A stretch of 64,000 nucleotides of DNA, from NCBI GenBank assembly GCA_029257775.1, contig JARIAQ010000043.1:1-64000 (forward strand), written 5' to 3'. Below are positions 1 through 7,636 of this stretch, one piece after another (the first letter of the stretch is position 1; every line of letters starts with the position of its first letter). A program made the translations under genes and the position numbers. Below the pieces are notes generated by a model. It saw only the letters and a list, made by a program, of their open reading frames with translations, searched no databases and was not told the origin of the DNA. Origin of the DNA: Blautia sp. Lineage in GTDB: Bacteria > Bacillota > Clostridia > Lachnospirales > Lachnospiraceae.

Positions 1-51
1 TGCTTCTTATTTTTTATGTACCTACTTCAGTTCCAATTTCACACTAATTCT

Positions 52-1263
52 TTAAATAAACATATTTTGCAACATAAACTTCTTAATTTTCTGCAATTCT
101 TTATACTTCCGCTGGTGAAGAGTGATAAGGTCGTCCAGTTGTTTGAAAAATGCTCCAATTTGCTTTTGTTCACCATATTGAGGAACACAAAACTCATAAT
201 CAGAATATTCTTGAGCATTTACTCCAGGCTGTCCGGATCTTTGTGAGGTAACACGAATAAACTTCTCATAACCCTTTGTAAGTGTGCTTTGAAAAATAAA
301 TTCGGCATCATATTCAGGCTTGATTCTTGCCCGGATTAGAAAACCTGCATAGTACAATAAACCATCAAAATCCTTGTAAATATAGGTCTTTCCAACACTT
401 GCACCAGTTCTTGCAAAGACAATATCTCCTTTTTGAAGCTGATACTTTTCTAGATTTTCAAAAGATATATCAGGAGAAGTCAAATCTGTTTGAATAAAAG
501 CTCTTGTGTCGTCGTCTATATCCGTAATGCGGATATATTTATTTTTTCCATCATATTCTTTTGCCGCAGCATTAAGTCCGTACTCAAACGATTGTGCCAA
601 CTCGCCCAACTTACGCTGTTCCCAATCTTCAGTAAAACCCTCAAATCTTATTTCCGGAATGTTTTTCCCATTTTTCGGAAACATCTTTTGAAGCATATAT
701 TTTTTAAATTTTTTCGTTTCTTCACACTTCCGCTGGTGAAGAGTGATAAGGTGATTGAGAGTCTCGAAATATACAGCAACTCGCTTCTGCTCATTATGAG
801 ATGGTATTTTCAATTTCATTTTCTGCAAATCTGAAAATGACAATACTTTTTGTCCAGTCCCTGTGCAGGTATAACCAATCTCACGCACTACTTCATCACT
901 ATTATTTAACACTAACGAAACAAAAAATGTATCGTTCTCTTTACCGTAGAAAACAGGGTAGAATTTACTTATAATACCTTTATCACAACACTTATTGATA
1001 TTAAATGTGAAATCTATACCATCACTTCTATTCCTATATGTGCAATAATTACGAGGCAGAATATTGTATCCCGTAATATCATGATTTTGTCTTCTTCCAA
1101 AGTGTTCCTCCTGGAGGATTACACCTTCGGTTTTAGATGAAGTGAGTACTGGCAAAGTACAATCTTTATCTACTGCTTCCTTATACTCAACTATCAAATC
1201 GCCCAACTTACGCTGTTCTCAATCTTCTGTAAATCCTTTAAAACGAATTTTCGGTTTACTCAT
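52..1263 (-). pseudogene. hsdS: Type I restriction-modification specificity subunit HsdS, interrupted by in-frame TGA
   Basis: HsdS sets the DNA target of a type I restriction-modification enzyme through two target recognition domains separated by conserved helices. Reading from the ATG at 1263 gives MSKPKIRFKGFTED, then a TGA at 1219-1221, then EQRKLGDL and an open frame to the TAA at 52. The second half repeats the motif intact as IRFEGFTEDWEQRKLGEL, so TGG (Trp) became TGA by one base. Both halves also end in a similar helix (ITLHQRK..., then MLQKMF and MLQNMF). Intact it would encode 403 aa, a normal HsdS length. The start lies 4 bp after hsdM. A product might still arise from a weak TTG at 1206 or by read-through, but neither is supported by a good ribosome site. 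hsdR is not in the window and may lie beyond the left edge. Confidence 0.85.
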
Positions 1264-1267
1264 ATCA

Positions 1268-2866
1268 TCACCCCTCAATCATTCCAATAAGAGATTTTAT
1301 GGATGACATAATATCCTGATCCAAAGATGTTAAATCTTTTAAACAAGATACTACTTCCTTCTGAACTTTTTCCAACTCATCATCTGTCTTTTTCATTTCC
1401 TGTAAAAGTTCTTTTAAATCAATCTCTTCTTCTTTTTCAAAATTATCCACATATCTTGGAATATTAAGGTTGAAATCATTCTTCTCAATATCCTCAAAAC
1501 TGGCAAGATAAGATTCTTTGTCTACTGTTTCACGATTATGATATAAATTTACAATGGCATCTATATGTTCATCTGTCATTGCATTTTGTTTTTTACCCTT
1601 CTCAAATTTTTTTGAAGCATCTATAAATAAGATATCTCTACCATCTCTATGTTTCTTTAAAACAACAATACAAGTTGGTATTGATGTATTATAAAACAAA
1701 TTTGCCGGTAATCCAATTACTGCATAAATATTTCCGGAACGCAACAATTTTTCTCTGATTTTCCCTTCAGCAGCTCCTCTGAATAACACACCATGCGGTA
1801 ATACAATTGCCATTGTCCCATTATTTTTCAAATGATATAAACCATGCAACAAGAACGCATAATCAGCCTTTGACTTCGGTGCTAGAACGCCATAATCACT
1901 AAAACGTTCATCTTGTAGAAAACCAGTAGCCGCACTCCATTTTGCTGAGTATGGCGGATTCATCAGTACCATGTTAAAATCAGTTTCTTCTTCGGTAGGC
2001 CAGTCACTGTCTAAAGTATCACCATTTCTCAGTTTTTGATTTTCCGGTGCTACACCATGCAGAAACATATTCATACGTGCTAAATTATAAGTAGAGGTCA
2101 TCAATTCTTGTCCGTAATATTTAATATAATTTGGCTCTAATGCATATTTTTTTGCATTCAACAGAAGAGAACCCGAACCCATACATGGATCATAAACAGA
2201 CAACCCTTTTTTACTCTCCTGTCCAGAAATGGCAATTCTGGTCAAAATTTTTGAAACAGCTTGCGGAGTATAGAATTCACCGGCTTTTTTCCCTGTTTCA
2301 GAAGCAAATTGACCAATCAAATACTCATAAGCATTTCCTAATATATCTGCATCTGTATTCAATAAATCTGCCTTATCAATTTCTTTTAACAAACTGGCAA
2401 CTGTATCACTTTGCTTTTGATCCCCCGTCCCCAAACGATTAGAATACAAATCGATATCTGTAAATAAATCCGCAAATAACGGATCACTCTGTTCAATATT
2501 ATTAAATGCTTTTTGTAATTGTTCTCGATTAAACGAATTATTTCGCGCTGCCTCTGCAAAACTTGTGTAAGTCAATTCTGGCTCAATCACATAGTGGCAA
2601 ATTGATTTTATTTCATTTTTCAATTCTTCTGCGCTTTCATCTTTCAAAGCATCACGATATGCATCCAGAGCAATTTTTAATGTTTCTGGTTTTTCATCAT
2701 AAAGCAAATCATAAACCTTTATTAAAAAAGAGTCTGATAAATATTTATAAAAAACAATTCCTAAAAGATAGTCCTTATATTCATTTGCATCCATTTTTGA
2801 GCGTAATATATCTGCCCCACTCCATAATACACTAATCAACTCTTTACTATTTTCCCGCTCAGCCAT
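1268..2866 (-). CDS. hsdM: Type I restriction-modification DNA methyltransferase subunit HsdM (N6-adenine)
   Basis: This is the modification subunit that transfers a methyl group from SAM to adenine N6, acting in a complex with HsdS. The 532-aa protein has an N-terminal helical HsdM domain (about residues 10-130) and then the SAM-binding motif DPCMGSGSLL and the catalytic NPPY motif followed by SAKW, both diagnostic of gamma-class adenine methylases. An earlier ATG at 2881 overlaps the Shine-Dalgarno itself (ATGGAGGAT); the GGAGG sits 7 bases before the ATG at 2866, so I start there. hsdS follows after 4 bp, so translation is probably coupled. The C-terminal coiled segment (about the last 60 residues) is the usual HsdS contact. 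Family assignment is secure; activity depends on a functional HsdS, which looks broken here. Confidence 0.95.
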   Translation of the reverse strand: MAERENSKELISVLWSGADILRSKMDANEYKDYLLGIVFYKYLSDSFLIKVYDLLYDEKPETLKIALDAYRDALKDESAEELKNEIKSICHYVIEPELTYTSFAEAARNNSFNREQLQKAFNNIEQSDPLFADLFTDIDLYSNRLGTGDQKQSDTVASLLKEIDKADLLNTDADILGNAYEYLIGQFASETGKKAGEFYTPQAVSKILTRIAISGQESKKGLSVYDPCMGSGSLLLNAKKYALEPNYIKYYGQELMTSTYNLARMNMFLHGVAPENQKLRNGDTLDSDWPTEEETDFNMVLMNPPYSAKWSAATGFLQDERFSDYGVLAPKSKADYAFLLHGLYHLKNNGTMAIVLPHGVLFRGAAEGKIREKLLRSGNIYAVIGLPANLFYNTSIPTCIVVLKKHRDGRDILFIDASKKFEKGKKQNAMTDEHIDAIVNLYHNRETVDKESYLASFEDIEKNDFNLNIPRYVDNFEKEEEIDLKELLQEMKKTDDELEKVQKEVVSCLKDLTSLDQDIMSSIKSLIGMIEG

Positions 2867-3320
2867 TCTATTATCCTCCATTTACTTATATCTATCAAAA
2901 TATAGTATTATAATAGACATATATTATTTTTAAAATAATTTTCTTATCAACACATTCATTTTAAATTCTTTTCGTGTCCATATTTTTTATTATACAATAA
3001 TAAGTAGAATATAAAAAGACCTTCTAAAATGCAGAAATATTAAATTTTCCACATTCCCACATACGTAAAAAGCCCAGTCTACACCGAGCTTTTCCTCCAT
3101 ATATTTGATTTCTGCAAATACTTATCCAGAAACCAATACTCCCTATATATGATATTCTTTTTCCTTTTACCTCACCTCATAAACAACACCTCCCTATTCT
3201 TTCAAGGATAAACTTCCGAAGATGCAATTTTTACAATTTATTCAATATCCCCTGTATGAGGAACTTACTTATTGCATAAAACCAAATACTGTCTTTATAT
3301 TTTACTAAATATTTTATCAC
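2867..3320. other. AT-rich intergenic region between hsdM and csoR
   Basis: Upstream region of the divergent hsdM and csoR genes. A TATAAT lies about 40 bases upstream of hsdM on the minus strand, without a clear -35. On the minus strand a GGGAGGTG precedes an ATG at 3180 which meets a TGA two codons later; the same frame then stays open for 30 codons to a TAG at 3079, overlapping an imperfect hairpin at 3070-3089. This may be a dead or spurious small ORF. I see no other gene. Confidence 0.5.
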
Positions 3321-3349
3321 TTGACAGCAATGACTTTCATAATTACAAT
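3321..3349 (+). promoter_or_regulatory. csoR promoter
   Basis: TTGACA at 3321-3326 and TACAAT at 3344-3349 are separated by 17 bp, a near-perfect housekeeping sigma promoter. The start of transcription would fall on the operator at 3355-3372, so repressor binding would block it. Confidence 0.8.
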
Positions 3350-3354
3350 ATACA

Positions 3355-3372
3355 TATACCCCTAGTGGTATA
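3355..3372. promoter_or_regulatory. Candidate CsoR operator upstream of csoR
   Basis: The near-palindrome TATACCCCTAGTGGTATA lies directly downstream of the -10 box and upstream of the GGAGGG ribosome site. CsoR-family operators typically contain a TACCCC...GGGGTA-type G-tract dyad. A second similar site precedes the ATPase gene, supporting autoregulation and co-regulation. Binding is inferred. Confidence 0.65.
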
Positions 3373-3384
3373 GGAGGGACAAAT

Positions 3385-3660
3385 ATGAAACAATGTATGG
3401 ACTCTGCTAATCTGCACCGCAGACTAAAAAAAATCATTGGACAAGTGCAGGCTATTGACAGAATGATTGACGAAGATATTCCTTGCGAAGACATTCTTTC
3501 CCAACTCAATGCAGCAAAATCTGCTCTTCATAAATGCGGACAAGTGGTTCTAGAAGGACATATTAAGCATTGTGTCCGGGATGGTATTGAACATGGTGAT
3601 GTTGATAAAACCATTGATAACTTTACAAAAGCCGTAGAACGTTTTTCTAACATGGGATAA
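3385..3660 (+). CDS. csoR: CsoR/RcnR/FrmR-family metal-sensing transcriptional repressor
   Basis: This small all-helical repressor releases DNA on binding metal. The 91-aa protein shows the family pattern RLKKIIGQVQAIDRMI near the N-terminus, then C34, H59 and C63, which match the Cu(I)-binding Cys-His-Cys triad of CsoR (C36, H61, C65 in the Mycobacterium protein) better than the Ni/Co set of RcnR. The start is set by GGAGGG seven bases upstream of the ATG. The gene sits 83 bp upstream of a P1B metal ATPase on the same strand and both are preceded by similar dyads, so it is the likely local regulator of metal efflux. Copper is the best guess from the ligands, though the ATPase gives a less clear picture. 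Confidence 0.88.
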   Translation: MKQCMDSANLHRRLKKIIGQVQAIDRMIDEDIPCEDILSQLNAAKSALHKCGQVVLEGHIKHCVRDGIEHGDVDKTIDNFTKAVERFSNMG

Positions 3661-3668
3661 CTTCAAAT

Positions 3669-3690
3669 AAGCAGTTAGTAATAACTGCTT
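3669..3690 (+). terminator. Hairpin between csoR and the metal ATPase
   Basis: A 9-bp perfect stem (AAGCAGTTA / TAACTGCTT, loop GTAA) is followed by ATTTTA. It could be a weak terminator or partial attenuator after csoR. The ATPase has its own candidate operator just downstream, so separate transcription is plausible. Confidence 0.5.
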
Positions 3691-3712
3691 ATTTTAGAAC
3701 CATCTATAAACC

Positions 3713-3730
3713 CATACCCCTATAAGTATG
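3713..3730. promoter_or_regulatory. Candidate CsoR operator upstream of the metal ATPase
   Basis: CATACCCCTATAAGTATG shares the ATACCCCTA core with the csoR operator at 3355-3372 and lies just before the GGAGG of the ATPase gene. Two such sites in 400 bp, both before metal-handling genes, argue against chance. Confidence 0.55.
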
Positions 3731-3743
3731 ACCGGAGGAAACT

Positions 3744-5630
3744 ATGAAAAAATTAACAGAACAGTTGGAAAATTTTCTTGAACTTGGTGGAATAAAAAAA
3801 GATATAATCTTTCTTATATTTTCTGCCATTGCTTTACTAATTAGTATTCTTGACCCCTTACCTCTACCCTTTGATTTGGCATGGATTGCCATTATACTGT
3901 GCGGTCTTCCTATCATTTTAGAAGCATTTATAGGTCTTATAACTAGATTTGATATTAAAGCAGATTTGCTCGTTTCTCTTGCCTTGATTGCTTCTATCTG
4001 TATCGGCGAGAATTTTGCAGCTGGAGAAGTAGCCTTTATTATGCAATTGGGCAGCTTATTAGAAGATTTGACGGTGGCAAAAGCCAAAGCTGGTATCGAA
4101 AAACTAATTCATCTCACTCCCCAAACCGCTCGAGTAATACGAAGCGGAAAGCAGGAAATCATTTCTGCAACAGAAGTAGCAATAGGTGAAATTTTACAAG
4201 TTTTACCTGGGGAAACTATACCAGTTGACGGTATTATTTTATCTGGACAAACTTCAATTAATCAAGCTGTTATGACTGGAGAATCTTTGCCTGTAGATAA
4301 AACGGTTGGAGATAAAGTTTCCAGTGGTACCATCAATCAATTTGGAGTTTTTGAAATGCAGGCAACAAAAGTGGGGGAAAACAGCTCTATTCAACGAATG
4401 ATCCAGCTTGTACAATCAGCAGATGCAGGAAAAGCAAAAATTGTTGGTATGGCAGATAAGTGGGCCACATGGATTGTAGCAATTGCTCTAACTGCAGCTA
4501 CATTAACATGGATGATTTCAGGAGATATTATTCGTGCTGTAACAATTCTCGTTGTATTTTGCCCTTGCTCTTTGGTTCTGGCTACCCCTACTGCCATCAT
4601 GGCCGCTATGGGAAATGCTACAAAACACGGATTTCTAATCCGTGAAGGCGATGCCCTAGAACGTCTGGCAACGGTGAAGAAAATTGCTTTTGACAAAACA
4701 GGAACCCTCACCTATGGTACACCAGCTGTTATTGCAGTAAGAACTCTTTCTGAAAACTATACCCAAAATCAGCTATATGACTTAACAGCTGCTGCAGAAC
4801 AATTTTCAGAACATCCATTAGGAAAAGCCATTGTAAACTGCTACAAAAAAGACCATCAAAAGCCAATCCTCCACGCATATAATTTTCAATTACTTCCAGG
4901 TCTAGGCATTAGCGCTGTAGTAGGGGATAAAACTATTCTGGCTGGAAGCAAGAAATTACTTATGGAACAGGGTATTGCTACTACACCAAAAAAAGAAATG
5001 AAAACTTTTATACATCAGGGATGTACTATAATCTACATAGCAATTAACAAGGAAGTAGCTGGTTATATTGCTCTTTCTGACACGGTTCGCACTGAAAGTG
5101 AAAATTTAATTGACATACTTTCTGAAATCGGAACACCTGCCGTCCTTCTAACTGGTGACAATGAACATGCTGCACATACCATTGCAAACCATTTACACAT
5201 TTACGAAACGAAGGCCAACTGCCTGCCAGAAGACAAGCTAAATTACATTATTCAATCCCAAAACAACCATACTAATATTTGTATGATTGGGGATGGTATC
5301 AACGATGCTCCTGCCTTAAAAATGGCAACCGTAGGAATTGCCATGGGTGGAATTGGCAGCGATATTGCTGTAGATGCAGCAGATATTACGCTAATTAATG
5401 ATAATGTGAAAGAATTACCCCATTTAGTTTCCCTCTCCCAACGCATGATGCATACCATTAAACGGAATCTTACCTTTTCTATGACACTAAATGTACTTGC
5501 AATTATCCTAGCAATCATTGGAATATTAAATCCAATCATAGGAGCACTTGTTCATAATTCAGGCTCAGTACTTGTCATAATTAATTCCGCTTTACTACTA
5601 AAATGGAAAAACAAGAAAATATATAAATAA
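3744..5630 (+). CDS. P1B-type heavy-metal translocating ATPase
   Basis: Integral-membrane pump that exports a soft metal ion at the cost of ATP. In the 628-aa protein the metal-site motif CPC is at residues 273-275 (CPCSLVLATP), the phosphorylated aspartate is D317 (DKTGTL), TGES lies in the actuator domain, and GDGINDAPAL in the hinge. There is no N-terminal HMA/CxxC metal-binding domain; the protein begins directly with a short helix and membrane segments. The last helix reads HNSGSVLVIINSALLL, unlike the MxxSS motif of classical Cu+ pumps (P1B-1). So CPC and CsoR suggest copper, while the last helix resembles other P1B groups; I leave the metal open. The gene follows csoR and converges on the tRNA operon. 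Confidence 0.9.
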   Translation: MKKLTEQLENFLELGGIKKDIIFLIFSAIALLISILDPLPLPFDLAWIAIILCGLPIILEAFIGLITRFDIKADLLVSLALIASICIGENFAAGEVAFIMQLGSLLEDLTVAKAKAGIEKLIHLTPQTARVIRSGKQEIISATEVAIGEILQVLPGETIPVDGIILSGQTSINQAVMTGESLPVDKTVGDKVSSGTINQFGVFEMQATKVGENSSIQRMIQLVQSADAGKAKIVGMADKWATWIVAIALTAATLTWMISGDIIRAVTILVVFCPCSLVLATPTAIMAAMGNATKHGFLIREGDALERLATVKKIAFDKTGTLTYGTPAVIAVRTLSENYTQNQLYDLTAAAEQFSEHPLGKAIVNCYKKDHQKPILHAYNFQLLPGLGISAVVGDKTILAGSKKLLMEQGIATTPKKEMKTFIHQGCTIIYIAINKEVAGYIALSDTVRTESENLIDILSEIGTPAVLLTGDNEHAAHTIANHLHIYETKANCLPEDKLNYIIQSQNNHTNICMIGDGINDAPALKMATVGIAMGGIGSDIAVDAADITLINDNVKELPHLVSLSQRMMHTIKRNLTFSMTLNVLAIILAIIGILNPIIGALVHNSGSVLVIINSALLLKWKNKKIYK

Positions 5631-5649
5631 AAATCCCTTGTTAACGCAA

Positions 5650-5682
5650 AAACCGGTGTGAACTTAACAATCACACCGGTTT
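5650..5682. terminator. Bidirectional terminator between metal ATPase and tRNA operon
   Basis: A perfect 12-bp stem (AAACCGGTGTGA / TCACACCGGTTT, 9-nt loop). On the minus strand it is followed by TTTTTGCG, so it mainly ends the tRNA transcript. It can also serve the convergent ATPase gene. Confidence 0.85.
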
Positions 5683-5697
5683 AACTTGCATAAAAAA

Positions 5698-5778
5698 TGC
5701 GGATAACAGGACTTGAACCTGCACGTCGTAGACACCAGAACCTAAATCTGGCGCGTCTGCCAATTCCGCCATATCCGC
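5698..5778 (-). tRNA. tRNA-Leu (anticodon TAG)
   Basis: The 81-nt cloverleaf has acceptor arm GCGGATA / TATCCGC, anticodon stem CCAGA / TCTGG around TTTAGGT, and T-arm GGTTCAAGTCC. A short variable arm is present as expected for Leu. CCA is not encoded; the 3' end runs into a T tract. Last gene of the tRNA operon. Confidence 0.95.
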
Positions 5779-5840
5779 ATATCTTTTTATATTGTTTTAA
5801 AAAAATAACCAAGGATCTTAGCCTTGGAAATTTTAAACAG

Positions 5841-5913
5841 TGAAGCATCGGGGATTCGAACCCCGGACAACTTGATTAAAAGTCAAGTGCTCTACCGACT
5901 GAGCTAATGCTCC
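5841..5913 (-). tRNA. tRNA-Lys (anticodon TTT)
   Basis: 73 nt; acceptor GGAGCAT / ATGCTTC, anticodon stem CTTGA / TCAAG around CTTTTAA, T-loop GGTTCGAATCC. No encoded CCA. Confidence 0.95.
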
Positions 5914-5927
5914 GTAACATTATGAAA

Positions 5928-5999
5928 CTGGGCTAGCTGGATTCGAACCAGCGAGTGCAGGAGTCAAAGTCCTGTGCCTTACCGCTTGGCGATAGCCCA
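5928..5999 (-). tRNA. tRNA-Gln (anticodon TTG)
   Basis: 72 nt; acceptor TGGGCTA / TAGCCCA with discriminator G, anticodon stem CAGGA / TCCTG around CTTTGAC, T-loop GGTTCGAATCC. A T1-A72 pair at the acceptor end is typical of Gln tRNA. Confidence 0.95.
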
Positions 6000-6017
6000 A
6001 GACCGCCTTACGGCTAG

Positions 6018-6092
6018 GGTGGATAAAGGGATTCGAACCCTTGGCCTCCAGAGCCACAATCTGGCGCGCTAACCAACTGCGCTATACCCACC
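6018..6092 (-). tRNA. tRNA-His (anticodon GTG)
   Basis: 75 nt including the extra G-1, which pairs with C73 as required for histidyl-tRNA identity. Acceptor GTGGGTA / TATCCAC with one G-T wobble, anticodon stem CCAGA / TCTGG around TTGTGGC. Confidence 0.94.
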
Positions 6093-6112
6093 ATGTGCAT
6101 CTTCGACACAAA

Positions 6113-6186
<74 letters not shown>

Positions 6187-6215
6187 ATCACATCAAGCCT
6201 TTTGGGCTTAACGTA

Positions 6216-6286
6216 AGCGGGTGATGGGAATCGAACCCACATATCCAGCTTGGAAGGCTGGTGTTCTACCACTGAACTACACCCGC
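6216..6286 (-). tRNA. tRNA-Gly (anticodon TCC)
   Basis: 71 nt; acceptor GCGGGTG / CACCCGC, anticodon stem CCAGC / GCTGG around CTTCCAA, T-loop GGTTCGATTCC, discriminator T. Confidence 0.95.
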
Positions 6287-6315
6287 ATAAATAAGATTTC
6301 TTTTTTAAGAATCAG

Positions 6316-6390
6316 TCGGGGTGACAGGATTCGAACCTGCGACCTCCTGGTCCCAAACCAGGCGCTCTAGCCAAGCTGAGCCACACCCCG
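6316..6390 (-). tRNA. tRNA-Pro (anticodon TGG)
   Basis: 75 nt; acceptor CGGGGTG / CACCCCG, anticodon stem CCTGG / CCAGG around TTTGGGA, discriminator A. First gene of the seven-tRNA operon, about 45 nt from the predicted transcription start. Confidence 0.95.
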
Positions 6391-6439
6391 AAAGTGTTTT
6401 TTGTTGTCCTCCGAACTCTCTTGCCCGGCGACAAGGTAT

Positions 6440-6468
6440 ACTATACCAGCACTTGCCAAAAAAGTCAA
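6440..6468 (-). promoter_or_regulatory. tRNA operon promoter
   Basis: On the minus strand TTGACT (6463-6468), a 17-bp spacer and TATAGT (6440-6445) precede the tRNA cluster, flanked by A/T-rich upstream sequence. A strong promoter, as expected for stable RNA. Confidence 0.85.
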
Positions 6469-6509
6469 CACTTTTTTTAAAAATTTTTTTATTTTTTTTA
6501 AAATATGTT

Positions 6510-6536
6510 CAAACCCCTTATAAATCAAGGGGTTTG
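6510..6536 (-). terminator. Terminator after the phosphoesterase gene at 6540-7025
   Basis: A 10-bp perfect stem (CAAACCCCTT / AAGGGGTTTG, 7-nt loop) sits just after the stop codon at 6540. The T tract on the minus strand starts several bases away, so efficiency is uncertain. Confidence 0.65.
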
Positions 6537-6539
6537 AGT

Positions 6540-7025
6540 CTATTCTTCCAAATAATGAATCGTATATTTTGCTTTCCCTTTTTCATCTATCTCCATAATA
6601 ATATAGCTAGGCTTTCTTCCTAATTGTCGTGGATAAGAAAGACTACCGGGATTCAGAATAGTGATTCCATTCTTCTCCTCAATCTCCGGTCGATGAGTAT
6701 GTCCATACATTGCCACTGTTGCATTTCGAAATAAAGCTTCCTCACAAAGGCGATCTGTTCCTACCGAAACACCATAATAGTGTCCATGAGTAATAAAAAT
6801 ACGATAATCCTTTATCCAAAATTCCTCTTCTCTTGGTAAATCCGAAAAGAAGTCATTGTTTCCTGCTACAATATGCACAGGACATCCTGCAATTACTTCA
6901 ATATAATCTTCTTGCCCTTCCACATCACCTAAATGGATCAAATGTTGAAAAGGTCCTTTTTCACGCAAAATTAACTCTAGATTTTCTTCATGTCCATGTG
7001 TATCACTGACAATCAATGCTCTCAT
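6540..7025 (-). CDS. YfcE/MJ0936-type metallophosphoesterase
   Basis: Small two-metal phosphodiesterase of 161 aa. Metal-binding motifs are in family order: SDTHG near residue 8, HLGDVEG near 32, GNNDF near 55, THGH near 79 and YGHTHRPE near 107. These signatures define the calcineurin-like YfcE family; the physiological substrate is generally unknown. It overlaps rdgB by 4 bp (ATGA), so the two are translationally coupled. A second member of the same family starts this operon (8791-9336). The domains match but the two proteins are clearly divergent, so this is not a recent duplication. Confidence 0.9.
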   Translation of the reverse strand: MRALIVSDTHGHEENLELILREKGPFQHLIHLGDVEGQEDYIEVIAGCPVHIVAGNNDFFSDLPREEEFWIKDYRIFITHGHYYGVSVGTDRLCEEALFRNATVAMYGHTHRPEIEEKNGITILNPGSLSYPRQLGRKPSYIIMEIDEKGKAKYTIHYLEE

Positions 7026-7621
7026 AATAATTCCTCGTGTTCAAGAAGTTCTCTCATTTTCCGTAATGCATTTCCCCTGTGACTAATACTGTTTTTCTCT
7101 TCTGAAGAAAGTTCTGCTGTACTTACTCCTTTTTCAGGAAGATAAAAAATCGGATCATATCCAAATCCATTCTTTCCGCGTTCCTCATATCCTATCATTC
7201 CTTCTATTGTTCCACGTACAACAAAGCTTCTTCCGTCTGGAAATGCTGCTGCAATGGCACATACAAAACGAGCTGTTCTTTGTTCATCTGGAACTCCTGC
7301 TAAGCGATCCATGAGATTCTTATTTTTGATACTGTAAGAAGTATCTTCTCCCATATATCTGGCCGAATAAATACCTGGTTCTCCATTTAAATAATCAATT
7401 TCTAAACCAGAATCATCTGCCAAAACCATTTCTCCCGCTAATTTACATATTTCTTTTGCTTTAATTAAAGCATTTTCCTCAAAGGTGCTCCCATTTTCCT
7501 CGATGTCAGCTTCAATCCCTGCCTCTTTCATAGAAAGAATTTCAACTGGCAATTCTCCTAGAATCTCTTTGATTTCCAGCATTTTATTTACATTACCTGT
7601 AGCAAAAATCAATCTTTTCAT
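7022..7621 (-). CDS. rdgB: XTP/dITP diphosphatase (RdgB/HAM1 family)
   Basis: House-cleaning pyrophosphatase that hydrolyses dITP, ITP and XTP to monophosphates, preventing deaminated purines entering DNA and RNA. The 199-aa length is typical. Motifs: ATGNVNK near the N-terminus (substrate-binding loop), the acidic ADDSGLEID around residue 67, GFGYDPIFY near 150 and SHRGNALRKM near 180. It lies third in a four-gene minus-strand run, 15 bp after the THUMP methyltransferase gene and overlapping the downstream phosphoesterase by 4 bp. Confidence 0.96.
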   Translation of the reverse strand: MKRLIFATGNVNKMLEIKEILGELPVEILSMKEAGIEADIEENGSTFEENALIKAKEICKLAGEMVLADDSGLEIDYLNGEPGIYSARYMGEDTSYSIKNKNLMDRLAGVPDEQRTARFVCAIAAAFPDGRSFVVRGTIEGMIGYEERGKNGFGYDPIFYLPEKGVSTAELSSEEKNSISHRGNALRKMRELLEHEELL

Positions 7622-7636
7622 TTGACACTTTCTCCT

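Noticed and set aside
1219-3174. Reassignment of TGA to Trp
   Set aside because: TGA in hsdS replaces a Trp codon, but many secure genes here (for example gerAA and the amidase) end at TGA, so the standard code holds.
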